This document shows, one piece after another, positions 5,553 through 6,568 of a stretch of 6,568 bases of DNA. The position numbers and the translations under genes were made by a program. The notes under the pieces were generated by a model. That model had not been told where the DNA came from and did no database searches. It was given only the letters and a program-made list of their open reading frames with translations. Source of the DNA: Bacillota bacterium (lineage in GTDB: Bacteria; Bacillota_A; Clostridia; Peptostreptococcales; Anaerovoracaceae). Every line of letters starts with the position of its first letter. Position 1 is the first letter of the stretch. Location of the stretch: assembly GCA_017547345.1 (NCBI GenBank), contig JAFYPY010000099.1:1-6568 (forward strand), in the 5' to 3' direction.

Positions 5553-5575
5553 TTTTTTTGTTTTTTATTACTAGA

Positions 5576-6568
5576 TTATACTAGTTTTGCGATCATTTCA
5601 CCAGCCTTAACCTGCTGACCTTCTGATACGTGAATCTTTTCTACAATACCCTTTGCAGTAGCTAAGATGTTTGTTTCCATCTTCATAGCTTCGATAACTG
5701 CGATAGGCTGCTTGTCTTCTACAGTTTCGCCTTCCTTAACTAATACCTTAACGATATTACCTGGGATGTTTGCACCAATTTCCATTGGATTTGCAGGGTC
5801 TGCATATAATACAGCGTTGTGAGCGTTTACTGTAACAGATTTGTCCTTAACCTTGATGATTCTACGGTTGCCGTTAACTTCGAAGATAACCTGTCTGAAA
5901 CCTTCATCATCAACGTCTCTTACTTCGTGTAATCTTACGATTAGAACTTTACCTTCTGAAATCTTAACTTCACAAGTTTCACCTACTGCTAAGCCGTGGA
6001 AGAAGATGTCAGAACCCATGAATCTGAAGTTACCATCAGTTTCAAGGCTCTTGTGGTAATCTTCAAATACTTTTGGATACATTACGTAGGAGATTACTTC
6101 TCTGTCTGTACCTTCAAGACCTAAGTCTTCAACTAAGTGCTTTCTAATAGCATCGAAGTCTTCTGGTGGAAGTAATTCGCCAGGTCTGCAAGTGATTGCA
6201 GGCTTATCCTTAAGAACTAGCTTCTGAAGCTTTTCTGGGAATCCTCCGTGTGGCTGACCCATCATACCTTCGAAGTAGGAAACGATGGAGTCTGGGAAGT
6301 CGATTCCCGCTGCCTTTTCGTAAATGTTTTCAGGAGTTAGGTCATTCTGTACCATGAAGATAGCCATATCACCAACTGCCTTTGATGATGGAGTTACCTT
6401 AACGATATCTCCAAGCATGTTATTTACTGTCTTGTACATGCTCTTTACGTCGTCAAACTTATGTCCTAGACCAAAGCTTTCAACCTGTGGCTTTAAGTTG
6501 GAATACTGGCCACCAGGAATTTCGTACTTGTAAATTTCAGCTGTGGATGTTACTAGTTCGGATTCGAA
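5576..6568 (-). CDS. pyc: Pyruvate carboxylase, C-terminal part (cut by window edge)
   Basis: 330 residues in frame from the right edge to TAA at 5576-5578; the N-terminal biotin carboxylase and most of the carboxyltransferase domain lie outside. Seen: the end of the carboxyltransferase domain with YEIPGGQYSNL (15-25) and GDIVKVTPSSKAVGDMA, typical of this family; the tetramerisation/allosteric region with REVISYVMYPKVFEDY; and the biotin carboxyl carrier domain (about 262-330) with EAMKMET, whose lysine (fragment residue 296, codon 5681-5683) carries biotin, 34 residues from the C-terminus as usual. Known reaction: ATP-driven carboxylation of pyruvate to oxaloacetate. The start at an internal ATG (6439) would cut conserved sequence, so the frame is continued to the edge. 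Alternatives: a split PycB-type subunit or oxaloacetate/methylmalonyl-CoA decarboxylase alpha; the PT-region sequence fits one-chain Pyc best, but the missing part would decide. Confidence 0.94.
   Translation of the reverse strand, partial: FESELVTSTAEIYKYEIPGGQYSNLKPQVESFGLGHKFDDVKSMYKTVNNMLGDIVKVTPSSKAVGDMAIFMVQNDLTPENIYEKAAGIDFPDSIVSYFEGMMGQPHGGFPEKLQKLVLKDKPAITCRPGELLPPEDFDAIRKHLVEDLGLEGTDREVISYVMYPKVFEDYHKSLETDGNFRFMGSDIFFHGLAVGETCEVKISEGKVLIVRLHEVRDVDDEGFRQVIFEVNGNRRIIKVKDKSVTVNAHNAVLYADPANPMEIGANIPGNIVKVLVKEGETVEDKQPIAVIEAMKMETNILATAKGIVEKIHVSEGQQVKAGEMIAKLV

Noticed and set aside
6324..6533. 69-codon plus-strand open frame at the right edge
   Set aside because: It overlaps, on the opposite strand, the conserved pyruvate carboxylase sequence, which is open to the window edge.
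1..6568. Mobile elements, CRISPR, tRNA/rRNA or a defence system
   Set aside because: No transposase, integrase, direct repeat array, tRNA cloverleaf or defence-type domain was recognised; the content is housekeeping metabolism, redox defence and transport.

Overview
The window reads as an ordinary stretch of a low-GC, anaerobic Gram-positive (Firmicutes/Clostridia-type) chromosome. The evidence is strong AGGAGG-type ribosome binding sites, AT-rich spacers with sigma-A-like promoters, tight gene packing, and anaerobe oxidative-defence proteins (rubrerythrin and a flavin-reductase/rubredoxin fusion). I see no insertion sequence, phage gene, tRNA, rRNA or CRISPR array, and no intergenic gap above 300 bases. 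Species cannot be named from this alone.

Layout from left to right. (1) 1-546, minus strand: N-terminal part of a ZIP-family divalent metal transporter that runs off the left edge. (2) 547-685: divergent promoter region. (3) 686-1288, plus strand: thrH, a HAD-family phosphoserine phosphatase / homoserine phosphotransferase, ending at a bidirectional terminator. (4) 1328-4086, minus strand: a three-gene operon transcribed right to left, consisting of a YczE/YitT-like membrane protein, then thrC (threonine synthase), then a DUF3267 membrane zincin-like protein. The junctions are TAA|ATG (no gap) and TAATG (one-base overlap), so the genes are probably translationally coupled. A promoter with a perfect TTGACA lies upstream. 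(5) 4230-5409, minus strand: a redox pair, hrb (FMN flavin-reductase domain plus rubredoxin domain) followed by rbr (rubrerythrin), with its own promoter, terminator and a 15-bp perfect 7-1-7 palindrome upstream. (6) 5576-6568, minus strand: the C-terminal 330 residues of pyruvate carboxylase with the biotinylation motif, running off the right edge.

How the genes work together. ThrH can transfer phosphate to homoserine, giving O-phosphohomoserine, the substrate of ThrC. The two genes converge on a shared terminator and together could make threonine without a classical ThrB kinase, although thrB may exist elsewhere. Pyruvate carboxylase makes oxaloacetate, the precursor of the aspartate family that includes threonine; this is a metabolic link only. 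The Hrb/rubrerythrin pair is a plausible electron-transfer chain from NAD(P)H through FMN and rubredoxin iron to the rubrerythrin diiron site, for peroxide (or, for Hrb with a flavodiiron partner, O2 or NO) reduction.

Four start codons were placed downstream of the longest possible start because a good ribosome binding site decides them: thrH at 686, the YczE-like gene at 4086, rbr at 4766 and hrb at 5409. The least expected signals are the palindrome with a repeated half-site at the hrb promoter, and the translational coupling of thrC to two membrane proteins of unknown function.
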